A DNA stretch of 64,000 bases, taken from positions 60,569,655 to 60,633,654 of the forward strand of contig JAKGHH010000005.1 in NCBI GenBank assembly GCA_022828595.1, written 5' to 3'. Positions 23,203 to 38,300 of the stretch are shown in pieces. A model generated the notes under the pieces. That model worked only from the letters and a program-made list of their open reading frames with translations, ran no database searches and was not told where the DNA came from. The position numbers and the translations under genes were made by a program. The first letter of the stretch is position 1. The number at the start of each line of letters is the position of its first letter. The stretch is from Nelumbo lutea. Its lineage: Eukaryota; Streptophyta; Magnoliopsida; Proteales; Nelumbonaceae.

Positions 23203-23356
23203 CAAGTAAAAAGAGAATCTATAAAGATAATTTCTATTTACAATATAATCACGATTAGTGTACATACGAAGATGAATTATAAGGATTTATCTGCTGATAA
23301 CTAGTAAGAAAAGGTCGGTTTAAGAGCCAGAGCTTCCACATTCCTCCATGGATGAA

Positions 23357-26300
23357 TCAGATAAAAGTTCTACCTGTGTCTTGGCACTCAGAGAGCCACA
23401 AGTCCATGTTATCTATTATCTGTTGTCTAACTTTGTGCACTGCATCAGGAGAGGCACAATTTTGGGCATTACCTACAAAGAACCAGATCCAGAAATGTAA
23501 AACATCATACCTATTTCAGATAATTGACAAGAGAATAAACTGCCATTTACCATCCATGAAAAATCTAGTATTGTGCCACCCAGGACTCCGGATCTCCTGC
23601 CCACGTCTACCCACAACACACTACCTCCATGCATTGGGAACATCTCCCGGTACATAATACTACGTAGGAGGATGAGATGTTCCCCATGTGTGGCTGCCAT
23701 GTTATGTGGGTAGATGCAGGCAGAGTTCTTGTGGGCAGGAGATCCGGACTCGCCCAGAAGAGCCAACTCCAGTACAACATAGTAGAAAAACATAGCACCT
23801 TCTAGTAGTCCAAATGGTCTAACAAGGTCATAAATGAAATAAGTGGTTTGACATAGATGTTCCTCTTTAGTGTGTGCCCCCAACTAAGGCTGTCAATTGG
23901 ACTGGATTAGGTCCAATCCGATCCAGTCCAATGTGAGTCCATTACAAATGGACCAGGTCCAATCCAATCCAATGAATATTTTGGACCGGTCCAATTCAAT
24001 GTTTGGACTATCCAATCTATTCAAATTTGTTTTAATTTAGATTAATTCTATCAATGGACCAGATATTGGCTCAATCCAACCCAATCCAATATAAATTCAA
24101 TATGGATGGACCAGGTCCAATCCAATCCAATAAATACTTTGGACCATCAAGTCTGGACTGGTCCAATTCAATATGTATTGTTGGTCCCATCCAATCCATC
24201 CAAATTGATTTTGGTTTGGATGGGGTCCAATCCAAAACTGGTCAGTTGACACCCACACCCCCACCTTAAGAGAGATTCTGGACTACCAATATTGGCTTCA
24301 CTCCCTTGCATGTCTCATCTGCTTCATGTACTGATGATGACATTTCTAGATTATCCTCTAGTATACCATGTGGGGCATTAGATTTCCCAATTTGGATAGA
24401 ATAGCTTTCAAGCTTCTTATTCTTTAGGGTTGTCAAATTAAGGCCTCATATGTAATAGTAAAATTGGACATGAATGTGAGCCATACCTTCAGGACTTAGC
24501 GGCGATTGTGGACATCCTCTCAGATCAGTTCCATGGCCACAATTATGACATGAAATTATGTATGAAGGCACTAGACATTTTTAAAATAGAGTTTTAGTAA
24601 CAAAACAAGGATAGAAACCAAACTAAAGCAAAATCTAAATTAGACTAATCTTTATCATATAAAACATAAACTCTTTTGCAAATGAACAGAACAATACTAT
24701 GCTCAATCATTTAAGTTCAATAGATTTGATTTGTTGTGTAGCTATTACATGAAATGACCATGAATTTCTCTTATTCTTTTTATTTTATCAATAACACACT
24801 TCATTAATTTCATTAAAACTTTTCAATGATAATTACAAAGAGGAAGACAAACTTTCTTATTTTCCAGCTATACCTTGAGCCCCAAAAGAAGGAAAAAAAA
24901 GAAAGATAAGAAGAAACAAAAAAAAAATTACAATTGTGCCCAAAACATTGACTCCCTCTCCACCCCTTGTTTAGCTAACCCATCAGCAAAAGAATTAGCT
25001 GATCTTTTAACCCATCTAATTTTAACCCCCATTCCTCGAGCCAACCATCTAAATTTCCTCCTCATATTGTTGTAATTCCATAAGCCGCTATAGTCTTTAT
25101 TTAACCACCCAACCACCACCTCTGAGTCCCCTTCAATTACAAGTTTTCTGATATTCATCTCCCTGGCTTTCTGGATTCCTTCATTGGGCCTGAGAACATG
25201 GTAGAAACAACCCCATTTTCATCCCTGAAGACACCCCCAACCCCCGATTGTCTAGGATTCCTTTTGCAGCTCCCATCAAAGTTTAGTATTATGAAACCAA
25301 CAGGGAGGGGGGGGGGGGACTCCACGACACATTCATCACTGTTTTGGTCTGGGTACTGCTAGCAATCGCACCCCAGTTCCTCAACAGGTCATCCACTGTA
25401 TAATTTGTGAATAGCTCTAATGATTTCATCCACTGTACCACCCTTATAAGGATCAAAGCCCTCAACTCATCAACGCTTTTCTCAACTTGTGAGAAAATCC
25501 TAGCATTTCATTCTTCCGATAAGGACCAACAAACCGCAGCCCTCAGATCTCTCCACATAATCTTGCCCCTTTTCATGTGCCACATGAAAAAAGGAGAAAA
25601 CAGATTTTGCATGTTTGATGGAGGGTTCCAACTACACCCAAATAGGAAAAAGCCCATTCCCAAATAGACTTTGCATATTGGCAAGACACCAGTAGGTGAA
25701 AACCTGTCTCCCCATCAGCTTTACAAAGAACACACCAATGAGGGGACAAACAATATTGGATCTCTTCTTTTGGAGCAGATCACCAGTGTTGAATCTTTCC
25801 AGAAAGGCTTCCCAGCAAAAACTACCAACCCTAGGAGTGATTGGTCTGCACCAAACCTCATGAACAGGAAAAGGGATGAATTTCTCTTATTCTTACAAGC
25901 CTCCATTGGTAATTGATACAAGTATAGATCTACACTAGCTAGGATATAATTCATAAAGGTGATAAATGCACAATAGAATAATGTGATATTGAGAGAGCTA
26001 AAAAATGAAAACCAAAAGGGCAGATGGACCAGATCTACAGTTTAAGGTGATTGCAACAGTTAAAAAAAAAAAACACGTCAAGTGCACCATACCTACTATG
26101 ACTAGTAATGAAAATGGTCTTAGTCAACCTTGTAATGTTGGCCCATCTAAATTGACTCTTAATCAGTCAGGCCAGGATAGGTTGATAAGTTAGAAGTTAG
26201 AACTCTTTTTCTTTATTATTAGCAAAGTTAGAACTCGTTTCTGTCAGTAAAATTCATAAGGTTAGGTCAGCTTCTTCCAGATCATGAAAAAGCCTCCTGG

Positions 26301-29300
26301 TTTCTATTTCTATATATGATATTCAACGCCACCAATATTAAATCAAATTTCCTCATCAAATTTGAAAACTCACTTTCACTATCTGGTGATGGTGTCTGTT
26401 TGGATACATGTCGCCAGGGATCCTGTGAGCCATTTGTGAAAATAATCTTTGAACCTGTGAATTTATGCAAAAGAAAACATCTTAAAACAAGTGATGTATG
26501 AATGAAAGATAAGTAAGGACGATTTTCTTCAAATCACGACAAACCCCACATTCATAACTATAAATTTTACTAGCAAACTTTCATCCCCATCCACGTATAT
26601 CAACAAATATATAAAAGCAATGGCGATTAAAAAAATTGGCCAGATACAAAAGTCTGAATATAATGTGGGATAAACTTTTTTTTGGCCCAATGATGCATAG
26701 GATAAATTAATCTTCAATATAGCAGAAGTTCGATGATAGCATTTAACGGTAACAATTGCCTATTTTCGAAAATGAACATGGGGAAACAGACTTCTTGAAA
26801 CAGAACTAACAAGGGCATTTCCACTATTTGATTATAAATACAACAATAAATGATTAATTTAAAACATTTCATACACAATAGCGGGATGTTAATGGTGTAT
26901 ATTAAATAATAGTATGGTACTAGGATATAAAGATGACTTCATGTCTCAGCCACCAAAATGTTAAAAAAAATAGCAATTTCCACTATTTTTGGCATAGCTT
27001 CCATGCCACCACAAAGAAGTTTCATCCTTCAAAGAACAACACATCTACCTCCACTGATTGTAAATTTGGATCCATGTAACCACCCCCAAGTGATGTAAAT
27101 TCATAAGGTAATGTTCACATTTGGTCAGACAAGTGATGTTTGGAAAATCCCTCTCTACATACATCATAAAGATTTTCATAGCATGGATATGGTACAATCA
27201 GAAACCATAATTTAACAATCATATAACAAAAAAAAAAAAAATGATACCAATCTATGCCAGCTAACTTGAGAACAAAAGACGGGTGGATAAATGTGGAACC
27301 AGAGAAGCTAAAGGGGTTAAAATGTGTACCAGCAATATCTGTGCCTCCATAGTATATGTTTGTCATGTCCACATCTGGAAAGATGCCTTCTCCAAAAACA
27401 TTCTTGCATAGATCTAAGTGATATCTACAAAATATTAACAAAATTTGCATGTTAGGATATGTATCAAATATTAGCAAAATCAAATTCTATATATGGTGAA
27501 TTGTTGTTTCTTAACATTTTAATGACATAGGGAAAAAAATAAAGTAGAACTGTTCTTCTAAGGAAATACTAAATAATTGCAGTATTCCCTCTTTACATGT
27601 TGCTTATTTGAAATCATGAAAAATAAGCTAATATGGCAGTAGAGGACTCAAAATAAGCTAAGAGTTTACCAAAAAATGAGCTAAGCAAATATTTACCTTT
27701 CATCTACCTTTGAAGAGCGAATGCTATCATTTGAGGGTGCTACCTGGAAATAAGCAACCTCAGTGCAAACCTGAAACCACCACAATCGATCACTACTGCC
27801 TTCACTGAGTGCAGTATTCTTCAAGTATTTCTGATTGTATGTTTGAACATCAGCTCCGAATTTTCCAATGAAATAATCTTTCACATAGTTGGCATATTCA
27901 TCCTGTATAAAAAGTTAATAAAGTTTAAATACCACTAGAAGCATAACACTAGTTTCTTAGGGAAAAGATCAGAAGAAGAGTAAAAAGCCTACTGATTTTG
28001 TAAATAAATGAACAAAAACAAAATGCAACAGCTCAATAATCTTATGGACAGATATTGCACACATCCTAGGTTTGATAATAATGCCCATTTTATATTATAA
28101 AATCGGCTTGGATAGAGGGGAAATATAAAAGGAATATCTATAACAAATCTTGTTCACCGGAATTTAATAGCTAGATTGGTGGATAATAGATTATAGCACC
28201 AGATTCCCATCGAAGCTTCACCATATCTATTGAAATTTATTGAAAAAGAAGAGCACCTAATTCTTGTGATAAATCTATTCTTAAGTCCAACACTATAAAT
28301 TTTTTACTCCCTCCTGAATTTTAAGAGTATAACAAAATGTTGGGAAGTTCATAATATTTTAACAGGATAATCTTTACCACCCCTTGCACATAAAAACAAT
28401 ACAATGAAAATCAGTGTTTTAAACCAAAAAAGTAGGAAAATTAAATGCAATTTCACATAATTATATGATGTAAATATAGATTCATAATTTCACAATGGAT
28501 ATGATACTAAATAGAACAGAATGGCAAAACACAATTCATGTAGCTGACCCATACAGTTGGGATAAGGCTTAGATGATGATGATGATATGATGTAAACATA
28601 GATTTTTTTTTCCTTTTCTTTTCCTTTTATAGAGAAAATGTGTTTTTAACAGTAAAAGTTCATTTCATTAATTTCAATTAAAACATATTGCACAACATTG
28701 TTATTACGAATGAGCTCAGCCCCCATTATCAATTGAATGAACCCAATTACAAATCTGTGAAAAAGAGTTGTTCCCTGCACACCCCTTGGTTTAGCCAAAT
28801 AATCAGCAATCCCATTTGCTGTACACTTTACCCGTCTAAAAGCTGCCCCCAACTCCTTTGCTAAATTGCTATGTTCTCGATCTCTCTTATAAGTTATAAT
28901 GTGGTTGTGAGCCCACATGCTCGGGTTGCTGTCATTCTTTTATAGATAAAAGATGTTAACATGGAAAATATTGGATATTGGGTGGTAGCAACTTTCTACA
29001 AAGGACAAGACTTGGCTATACACATATAAGCCCATATGCATGTATTTACATTTAAAGAGCAGAGCCCAATCATCTAGAATGGAACCACCCATAGGAAAGG
29101 CACAACTGATGCAACATTGGAGATCCCAAGGACTGGGAACAAGGGGTAGAATGTTTCTGGAGAATATGGTTTAGAAAGAAACAAAAAGGACCTTTCTGAA
29201 TGAGTTTACATCACAAAAGATCCTCACGGAGAGTCATCTTCCTAGTGGCATCATGGATATTGGTTGAAATAGATTTCCATGAAATCAGGGACCGATCATT

Positions 29301-32300
29301 ATGTCACAGAGTAATTTAATGAGGGACTGTTTCTGTCTAAAAGACTAAAACGTTTGATGGCAGATCATTGGGTAGCCTGAGCCTTTCAGGAATTGGTGGG
29401 GTAATAGAAGATAGAGATGGAAGCATAATCTGGCCTTTATTGGGGCCTATCTGGGAGGTGGATTTGGCAAAGGCTGAGTTGATGGGCTCTTCTATTTGAC
29501 CCTTGGTATGCTGTCCTCAGCATCTCTCTTCCCTTCTTTGATTGAAGGCAATTCTACAAATGTCATTAGATAGAATAAGGGTTTGAAATAGCCTTTGGAG
29601 ATTGTCCTTCATACAGAATAAGATAAGAATTTATTTTGAGATTTTGTAATCATGTTTTCAGATGAATTTCTAGGGATCAAGATGAGATTTCTGACAGGTT
29701 AGCTGGGTTATGGTTAACCAAGATGAAACGTATTGTGGCTTTCATTGACATGGAGCATGTACACTGAAAATTTTGTACAGTTTCAGATGGACTGACCTTT
29801 TGCTTTGATGTCCATCCTATACTCCTTTCTGCAAGGGCTTTCTCATCTCTTTAATATAATTTGGATCTGACTACTCAAGAATAAGAATAAGATAACAAAT
29901 ATAGCATTCTTTTTGGTGCTGTGGCTGAAAGGCATGTCTTGCCAGCATTAAATCTGTCAATGGGCCGGGCAGATCAGAGCCAAACCCACCCAATTGTATT
30001 AGAATCTGGGTATGCATTAGTGTCCCAATTATAATCGGGTAACTATAATTGGATCAGGATAGTTTTGGTAGTTCCACACTGATTAAGACCCTGAACAATA
30101 ATTATGTATATGCATATTGGCATATGCACTTAGATGATAGGTGATAGGGTACCACCTTGCTATGCTTAAGTGGGCACCAAGGTGCCTACTAGGCACCAGT
30201 TAGGCAGTTTTTTCTTTTATTTTCCTTTCTTTTTTGGACAAGAAAAGACCTACAACTTATTGGGTATGAACATTGCATATAAAGCTAATTGTAATGAACA
30301 TTGCATATAATGCATGTAATATCATTAATTTCACAAGGGACTATCACTGTTAATAATAAATTTAAATATTTCATACAAAATATAATCCAAGTCAGCAAAA
30401 TAACAAGGCCAATTTAAAATTATTGAATTTCATGTAACCAAAATCAAAACCATTAAGCTAAGTAACAGCAAATTGAATCCAATCAAGCAACAAACAACAT
30501 AATACACACGCAGCATATACACGTGATTTATTTTTTTGATCTGTTGTAGTATACGATTTAATTTATCATAGAACCCAAACAAAATACAACATTGTACACA
30601 ATTATGATAAAGTTCTGTGAGGTGCCAACTGCCAACTGTCTATGCCAAAAAGACATGACAGGGGTGATCATTCTTAGCCCAGCCTGGAAACCTGCCCCAG
30701 CTCAGCCTGTAAATTTCTGGGTGAGCCCAGGTTTTTGTGCTTAGGCCCTGCGTGGACTGCAATGTATAATAAAATATTATATATACATGTTATTTTATTA
30801 TATTTTATATACAAAAATTATAAATATTACACACAGCATATATTATTTTAACAAAAGCATTTTCTTTTGGTTTCTTTTGAAGGGCTACACAACGGGGGGT
30901 AGCCCATACCCCAACCAGGTGCAGGCAGGACTCGATCCCAAGTCTCTGCTACGACCAGCAGGAGACCTTACCAACCAGCTGGTTGGCACCTTGCATTATT
31001 TTAACAAAAGCATGTATTTCATGTATACGGTATTTCACCACTCTTGATTAAAACCCCCATCAATCACATCACCATTGTGGAAGCCCCATGTTCTGGCCAT
31101 GAAACACAATTACAGTGTCCTTTGAATTCCTCATTTTGACATTTCGCCAAAAGCACCACACTGAGACACAAATCTCTCCTGCCAGATCCCTCCTCCATCT
31201 ATTTTTCAGTTTTGCCACTGCATAAGCCCTCTCTGCAACAATGGGGAACTGAATGAACATAAAGAGAATTTAAGTGTTTGTTGGCGGAGGTGTAGATGTT
31301 GCAAGCTTTGGAGCAGAAAGAAGGTTTGAAGGGGTTTCCAGAGAAGAAATCACAGGGAGAGTCGAAGTTCCAATCAGGGTCTTGGAGGGAATGTAGTGGT
31401 GGAGAAGATAGGAAGCTAGGGAGAGATAGCCACAAAGAGGGATGGGAGGAGGGGAGAGTTTGGGTTAGGGTTAGGATTTAGGGTTAGAAAAAACAAGAAA
31501 AGGAGATAGCAGAGCAGGTGATGGTAGATAAAAGTTGTTGAAGTCTTCATGGAATAACCCTGAAGGTGGAGGAATCTCTGTTATTTCATCTTCCATCTTC
31601 GTCAATCCCTGAAGATCCTTCTGTCTCCATTCTCTTCTTGAGGCAACCAGTGAAATGAATGCAGAGCATTTTCAATTTTTTTATCAGCAACACAAGAAAA
31701 ATTTATTATTAATTATAAAAAGGAGTAGAATAAGGAGTTGTGGGCAAAGATTAAGCCCAAAATCACTTTCGATATTTACAAAACAGCCCAAAACATGGAC
31801 TGTCTCTGAATTCCACATTTAGCTAGCCCATCTGACACACTGTTTGCAGATCTTCCAATCCACTTCACTTGGATTATCATATCCTTAGAAACCTGCTTGA
31901 AACGCCTGAATTCATTCTTTAACTGCCATATTACTCCTTCCCCCTTTTTCATCCAGTCCACAACAATTTTGGAATCACCTTCAATAATCAATCTCTTGAT
32001 CCCTAACCACCTTATACACAGCTGCCAACAGTTCTGATCTCACCACATCTCCATGCTGAATAGGTCCCGAAAACATAGCTACAATATTTCCACTTTCCTC
32101 CCTGATGACCTAAATAACACAGAGGCCAATCTCCTTTCTCACAACCCAAAAAATCTGCCATTTCTCTCACATTTAGACCAATTGATTTTCAAGTTAGAGA
32201 TCCTTTCAAAGAGCTTCACTAGAATTCTATTTCTTCCAATTACCCAGCCCTTAACCAGCTCCATAGAGTTAGCCTTGGAGATTATCTTACTTAAGACCTC

Positions 32301-35300
32301 AGCTATCAAAGTGAACAGAAATGGAGAGAGTGGTGGATCACCTTGTCTAAGACCTCTAAGCCCTTCAATGAAATCAATTGTCGACCCATTGACTATAACA
32401 AAAAAGTGTCTTGTTTGTAAGCAACCTCTGATCCATTTACACCATAAATCCCCAAAGCCACATCTCCACTCCTCACAACATTGATCAAGAAATCCCAATG
32501 CACTAAATCATAAGCTTTCTCCAAGTCCAATTTTAATGATATTCCTTTCTTAACCTTTTTTGAGCCTCCATACATTCATTTGCAATTAGAACCTAATCAA
32601 CAATCTGTCTATCCTATATAAAAGCCCCTTGGAATTGGGAAATGAGAGGGGGGAGGACCTTCTTAAGCCTCAAAGAAAGCACCTTGGCAATTATCTTATA
32701 GATACTAGTAACAGGGCTTAAGGTCTGAAATCCCCTAGATGAGTTGCATCTTTCTTCTTTGAAATCAAGGCTAAGAAGGCTGAATTCATTCCAGGGCTGA
32801 TTACTCCCCTAATGTGGAACTCACTAAAAACTTTAATAAGATCATCTTTAATTACCTCCCAACAATCTTGATAAAAAGCGATTGTGAATCCATCAGGCCT
32901 AGGAGCCTTAGATCTATCCATAGAGAACACTACTTCCTTAATTTCAACCTCCTCAAACCTTTTTTCCAACATCTCCACTTGATTTTCTTCCAGACAATCC
33001 CATTCAAGCCCATCCAAAGACGATCTCTCATTGATTGGCCTATGATAAATTGATCTGAAATGATCTGGCAAAGGCACCCCCCCCCAACCCACCACTAAAG
33101 ATGATATTGAGCTCTTCCTTTTTCTACCATTAGCTTAAGCATGGAAATATTTTGTGTTTCTGTCCCCTTCCTTAATCCATCTCTCCCTTGATTTTTGCTT
33201 CCAGCTGATCTCCTCTCTCTATAAGGTAATCTCAAGCTCCTTTCTTAGAGACCATCTTCTCTACACCACCTTGCATCTCCTTATCAATCTCCTCAATTTG
33301 CAAAATAATACTGGTGTTTTTCTCTTCCAATCTCCCAAACTTGATTCTGTTCCATTTTTAATTTCTCCCTTCAAGATCTGCAATTCCTTCAGAAATTTCT
33401 GACCTTCCTACATAGATTGTGGTATGTGGGTAACCCACCACTCCTTAACCTTTTCTTGAATTCCAGATGGGTAAGCCACATATTCTCAAATCTAAAGGGA
33501 ATTGGACCTCCAACATTGGACCTTTGAAACAAGCAAATTGGCCAGTGATCTGAAGTAACTTGACGCAATGTTTTTCCCATCAAATTCAGACAATGTTCTT
33601 CCCAGTCAAGAGACACCAAGAATTTGTCCAGTCTAGAGCATATAGGGTTAACTTGAAGATTAGACCAAGTAAAGCAAGATTGACCTAACGGGATGTCCCT
33701 TAACCCATGATCCTCAATAAGCTGTTAAATCTCCTCATTCTTGAGGTAACCCTTTGTCTTCCACCATTTGATTCCTCCACAAACCTGATTATATTAAAGT
33801 CTCCTCCTATGCACCATGGTCCCTCCCACAAGCCTCTAATATCTGCTAATTCTTCCCACATTACATTTCTTTCCCTATAAGAGTTTGGACCATATACATT
33901 GGTGAGGACCCATTCAAATCCATCCTGGGTGTTCTTCAACTTGACTGAAACTGAGAATCTCCCAACTAACTCTTTACCACACCTGAACATTTCCTCCTTC
34001 CAAGCTGTTATTATTCCTCCAGAGGCACCCCAAGCTGGAGCATAACTCCACTGAATGTCTCTCTCTCTCCCCAAATACTTATCCGCTTCCTATCTACCTC
34101 CTGAATTTTGGACTCCTGGATCAACACTAGGTCTGGTTTCTCTTTCTTCAACAACTCCCTAATCAACCTTCTCTTTGTAGCACTTCCCAAACCCCTCACA
34201 TTCCAGCTGATGACCTTCATTGACCTAGCTGAGATTACCCTAGAGCATTTTCAATTTTACATATATTATATATTATAATATTTATATACTATTTTTTATA
34301 TTTAATGATGTAATCCAAAATCCCAGCCTGGCCCTGTCCATGGTCGTCCCTGATGACAGTAAGGCACCCCTCAGAAAATGCCTTGTTGCCTAGGCATCAC
34401 TTTGACAATTATGACTTGCACCAGTAAAAACTAAGTGCACACCACTTAACCACATCAAGAATCATGGTGTTGAAATACACAAGATAGTTCGTTCTGGATG
34501 AGTTATAAATGGACCCGTCACATAGCAGAGGGCACAAAAACAACTTAACAGTATGCTCCATCATAGCCTTTAAACTATGTATTTTCCTAAGGAAGAAGCT
34601 CACTAATATTAGACTATTGAATGGTAGTCAACAGAGATCTGCATACCACCAAATCCTTTCCATCTTTCCTTGCTTTGACAAGAGGAGAACATAGTAAATT
34701 GGGATTCCCATATTGAAACTGCAAATTTTAAAAACGTGTTAATAAACTTATTTGAAATAATAAGTATCAAATAACAAAAATTTAGTTGTATCAATTGTTG
34801 GATTACATTACCGCTACAACTGCAGCATCTGCCAGGAAATATAGAAAATCAGCATCATTGTTAAGCTGCATCCGTAAATGAAATATCCACAAAAATGATC
34901 AAAGTTTGTAAATAAAAAGATCCACGATGGAGTAATAGAGAAAAGGTTGACAACCGCATATGTAGCTAACAGTATCTTGTTAACTAGTATATGCATAAAT
35001 GTACACATATATTTAGGTTTATTTTATCAGTGCTGAGAACAGGTACATCTAGGAGTTGGGTCTGTCTGACCACAGAATTTTGAGATATAGAACTTGGTTA
35101 AGAAGGAAGGAAACAACAGCCAGAAAATAAATGCACTAATGAAGAAACATGATAAATTCAAAACACAATAGTGTACTGGAATTCTATGCTGCATTATTAA
35201 ATGATAGATGGGCATTGCATATATTTGTTTTGAACATCTAATTAAAAAATTACATTAGATAATTATGATGTATGTGTGTCCAAATAAGTGGGTGAATGCT

Positions 35301-38300
35301 TAATATGTTAAAACTTATAATCAGACTGTAATCATGTTTAAGAAAAGAAAATTGAGGAGATGCATAAATAATATGGCATCTTCATATTATATTGGTAGGA
35401 AGGGATAACAAATTAGAACACACTCCACAATTCATGCTTTTGGTTAGATGAAAATTAATCTTTACAAGGAAGCAAAAATGCATACCTCAGCTGCATCAAA
35501 CAAAGTCTTCACTGTTTTTCCATCTGATACAAGCTTTTCTTCAACAAGTTTCGTGATTTCTTGTAATGCTTCTTTACATTCAGCACCAGCTGACACACCA
35601 ATCTACATATGAAACCCATAGCAGATACAGATCTCATAAGTCCATAAAATCTATACCAAAAAAAAAAAAGAAGTCACTAAAACCTAAAATGCAGTAGGAG
35701 CATGAAGAGTGGCCTTTAGCAAATGAAACTCCATCACTATTATTCAAATTTCCCTACTGACATTAGCAAAAAAATCATTTAGAATAATTTTTTATTTTTC
35801 TCCCAATGTGTACACACGTGAAATGTTGTAATGATCTTGCAATATAAACTTTTTCTTCTATGGTTTCCTGATCAGCCCCTAGGTGTTACACTCAATATAT
35901 GATCATGTAAGTATGGTTTCCTCCAAGAACCCTCCTGTTTTTTTTTTTTTTTGAGAAAAGGTAAGGTAAATTTTATTGAGACAGAAATAATAGTACAAAG
36001 GGACCCCCCCTCAAGGAGAACACCTTGGTAGGGGAGCAGCCAAATCAAAGCAATATTACAAATGCCATAAGTTCCTAGAATTCGGCCTAGCCCCCAACTG
36101 AGGCCTGAATCCCCTTTGATGCCGAGACCCAAGAAATCAGCTTTCCAAATGAAATGGATATAATGTCCTCTGGGTCCTTGTAGATGTATGAAGAAGCCTT
36201 TTGTTCTATTATGCCCAAATGGTACTGATTACTGCAGCCAGAATGGACACCCACACAGCAGAAGCAAGCTTTAACAGCCCCTGTAACACCCAGCTCCACA
36301 ACATCTCCTTCACTGAGGCTGGCATAACCCAAGCAAGACCCAGTGCAGATAGATGATGATTCCAAATGCTAGTAGAAATAGAGCAGTGAAGAAACAGATG
36401 GCTGTTGCCTTCCACATCTTGACCAGACATCACACATCTCTGATCCTGGAGTTAAATCCCTCTCGTAGATAGATGGGCTTTGGTTAAACACCCGTCTAAA
36501 GCTGTTGCCCACACCAGGGCATTGAATTTTGAGGGAGGGGCCGGGTTCCAAATTCTGGAAGCAGCCATGCCTTCCATGTTTCTTTCCGACAGGTGACTGG
36601 CAAATTACTTGACTGAGAAAAGGCGATCTGTACTCCAGGTCCAGATCCAACTATCTTCTTTGAGAAGATCCAGGGGCTGGGGGGAGATCAGCTCAAGTAG
36701 CTCGGCTAGGCTTGCAATTTCCCAATCCTGAAAATGCCTTCTAAATAAAGGGCACCATACTACAGAATTACCAAATACCTCAAAACAGTCTGCAACCACT
36801 GCTTGGAGGTCAGCTAGCTGAAATAACTGAGGGAATAAATCTGATAGAGGGGTATTTTCACACCAAGGGTCTTTCCAAAATGCCAGCCTGTCACCCTTCC
36901 CTAGTTTAGGACTTAAAACTCTGCTAAAACTAGGATAAATGTTCATTATTTTCCTCCATAAGGAGCAACCTAAGGAGGGGAAAGAAGAAATGGTAATCCA
37001 GTCTCCTCTGTCTGTGTTATATTTAGCTGCAATTATACTCCACCAATTGTTCTCTCCATTCCAAATCTCCAGATCCACTTCCCAAGAAGAGCCTTGTTTG
37101 AAAATCCTCATCCACTTGATACCCAAACCTCTTTTTTCTTTCAGAGAGCACACCTTATCCCAGTTCACCAAGTGAATTTTCTTCCTATTTTCCTCCCACC
37201 CTTTCCACAGGAAGTCCCTCTGCAGTTTCTCAATTCTTTGTGCCACTTTCCTTGGTATTGGAAATTAGGAAAGATAGAAAGCAGGAAGATTGGACAGGGA
37301 GCTCTTTAAAAGGGTGATTCTACCCCCCAATGACATATTTAGCTTTCCAAGAAGCCAATTTCTTTTCCATCTGTTCTAAAACCGGTTCCCAGATCAGCAC
37401 CGAAGTGTATTTAGCTCCTAAAGGGAGACCCAAATATTTTATTGGTATGAACCCCACATAACAAGCTAACCTCTCCGCCAAGGCCTCTATATTAACCACA
37501 TTACCCACGATCAAACACCACCTGTTCCAATTTACTTTTAGACCCATGTCACCCATCACTATTTCTTTTTTTTTTTTTTTTGATAAAATAAGCCCATCAC
37601 TATTTCAAACCAACTGAGAACTCCCACCAATAAATCTAACTGCTCTTCCTTGGCTTCAAAGAACCCTCCTTTTTTCTAGTGGTCTCTCATCCTTCTTAAT
37701 ATAAGATATTTTCTCAAAAGATAAGAACAACAATTGAAACTATAAAAACTAATATTCTTATATACAGGTTAAGAATTTAAGACCCTCTGCCCCTGGCATG
37801 GACTTGTTTGGGCTTGCATCAAGGGCTTGGTATAGAGGCAGCTCATCGAATTAAGAATACAATATGTTTAACATCACAATAACCACTTGAAGTAATGCAG
37901 TTGGGGAAAAACAAAGATTTGAAAATTCCACATGCTTGAATGTTTAAGTGTTTAAAACTGTTCTGTATGCTATTTTTGTTTCTATGTTTTTTCTTTAAAT
38001 ATGTTTTATATGTTCTATTTATGTGTTTTAATTTGAGCCAATGGACTTCTTAAAAAATGTGGTTTCTTTTAAAATTTAGCTTTGCATATTTTTTAATTAA
38101 TATTATTTTTAATGGTTTTTGTATTTTTTATTTTTTTAAATTTGCACCTTGCTTCAAAAAGAAGCCTGCCTCGAAGCCCTTGTGCTTCTAAAACACTGAC
38201 TTCAGTTCTGTCAAATCAGGTGGATCCATGCAGACTCATTCAGTCACCTCAGTTGAGAAATGAAGCTGATGTTCATTGTCCAGGTGCCTCCCATGTGCGT

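Larger units (their letters stand above)
27903..34646 (-). other. Intron 7 of the EDA2-like gene (6.7 kb), a retroposon nest
   Basis: A single intron holding an RTE insertion, an RNase H-bearing LINE relic on each strand, a SINE and an internally deleted L1-like LINE, each listed separately. The splice ends are canonical (donor after 34647, acceptor before 27902). The remaining bases are AT-rich filler without a gene. Purine-rich 31296-31500 yields open frames of low complexity only. Confidence 0.85.
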
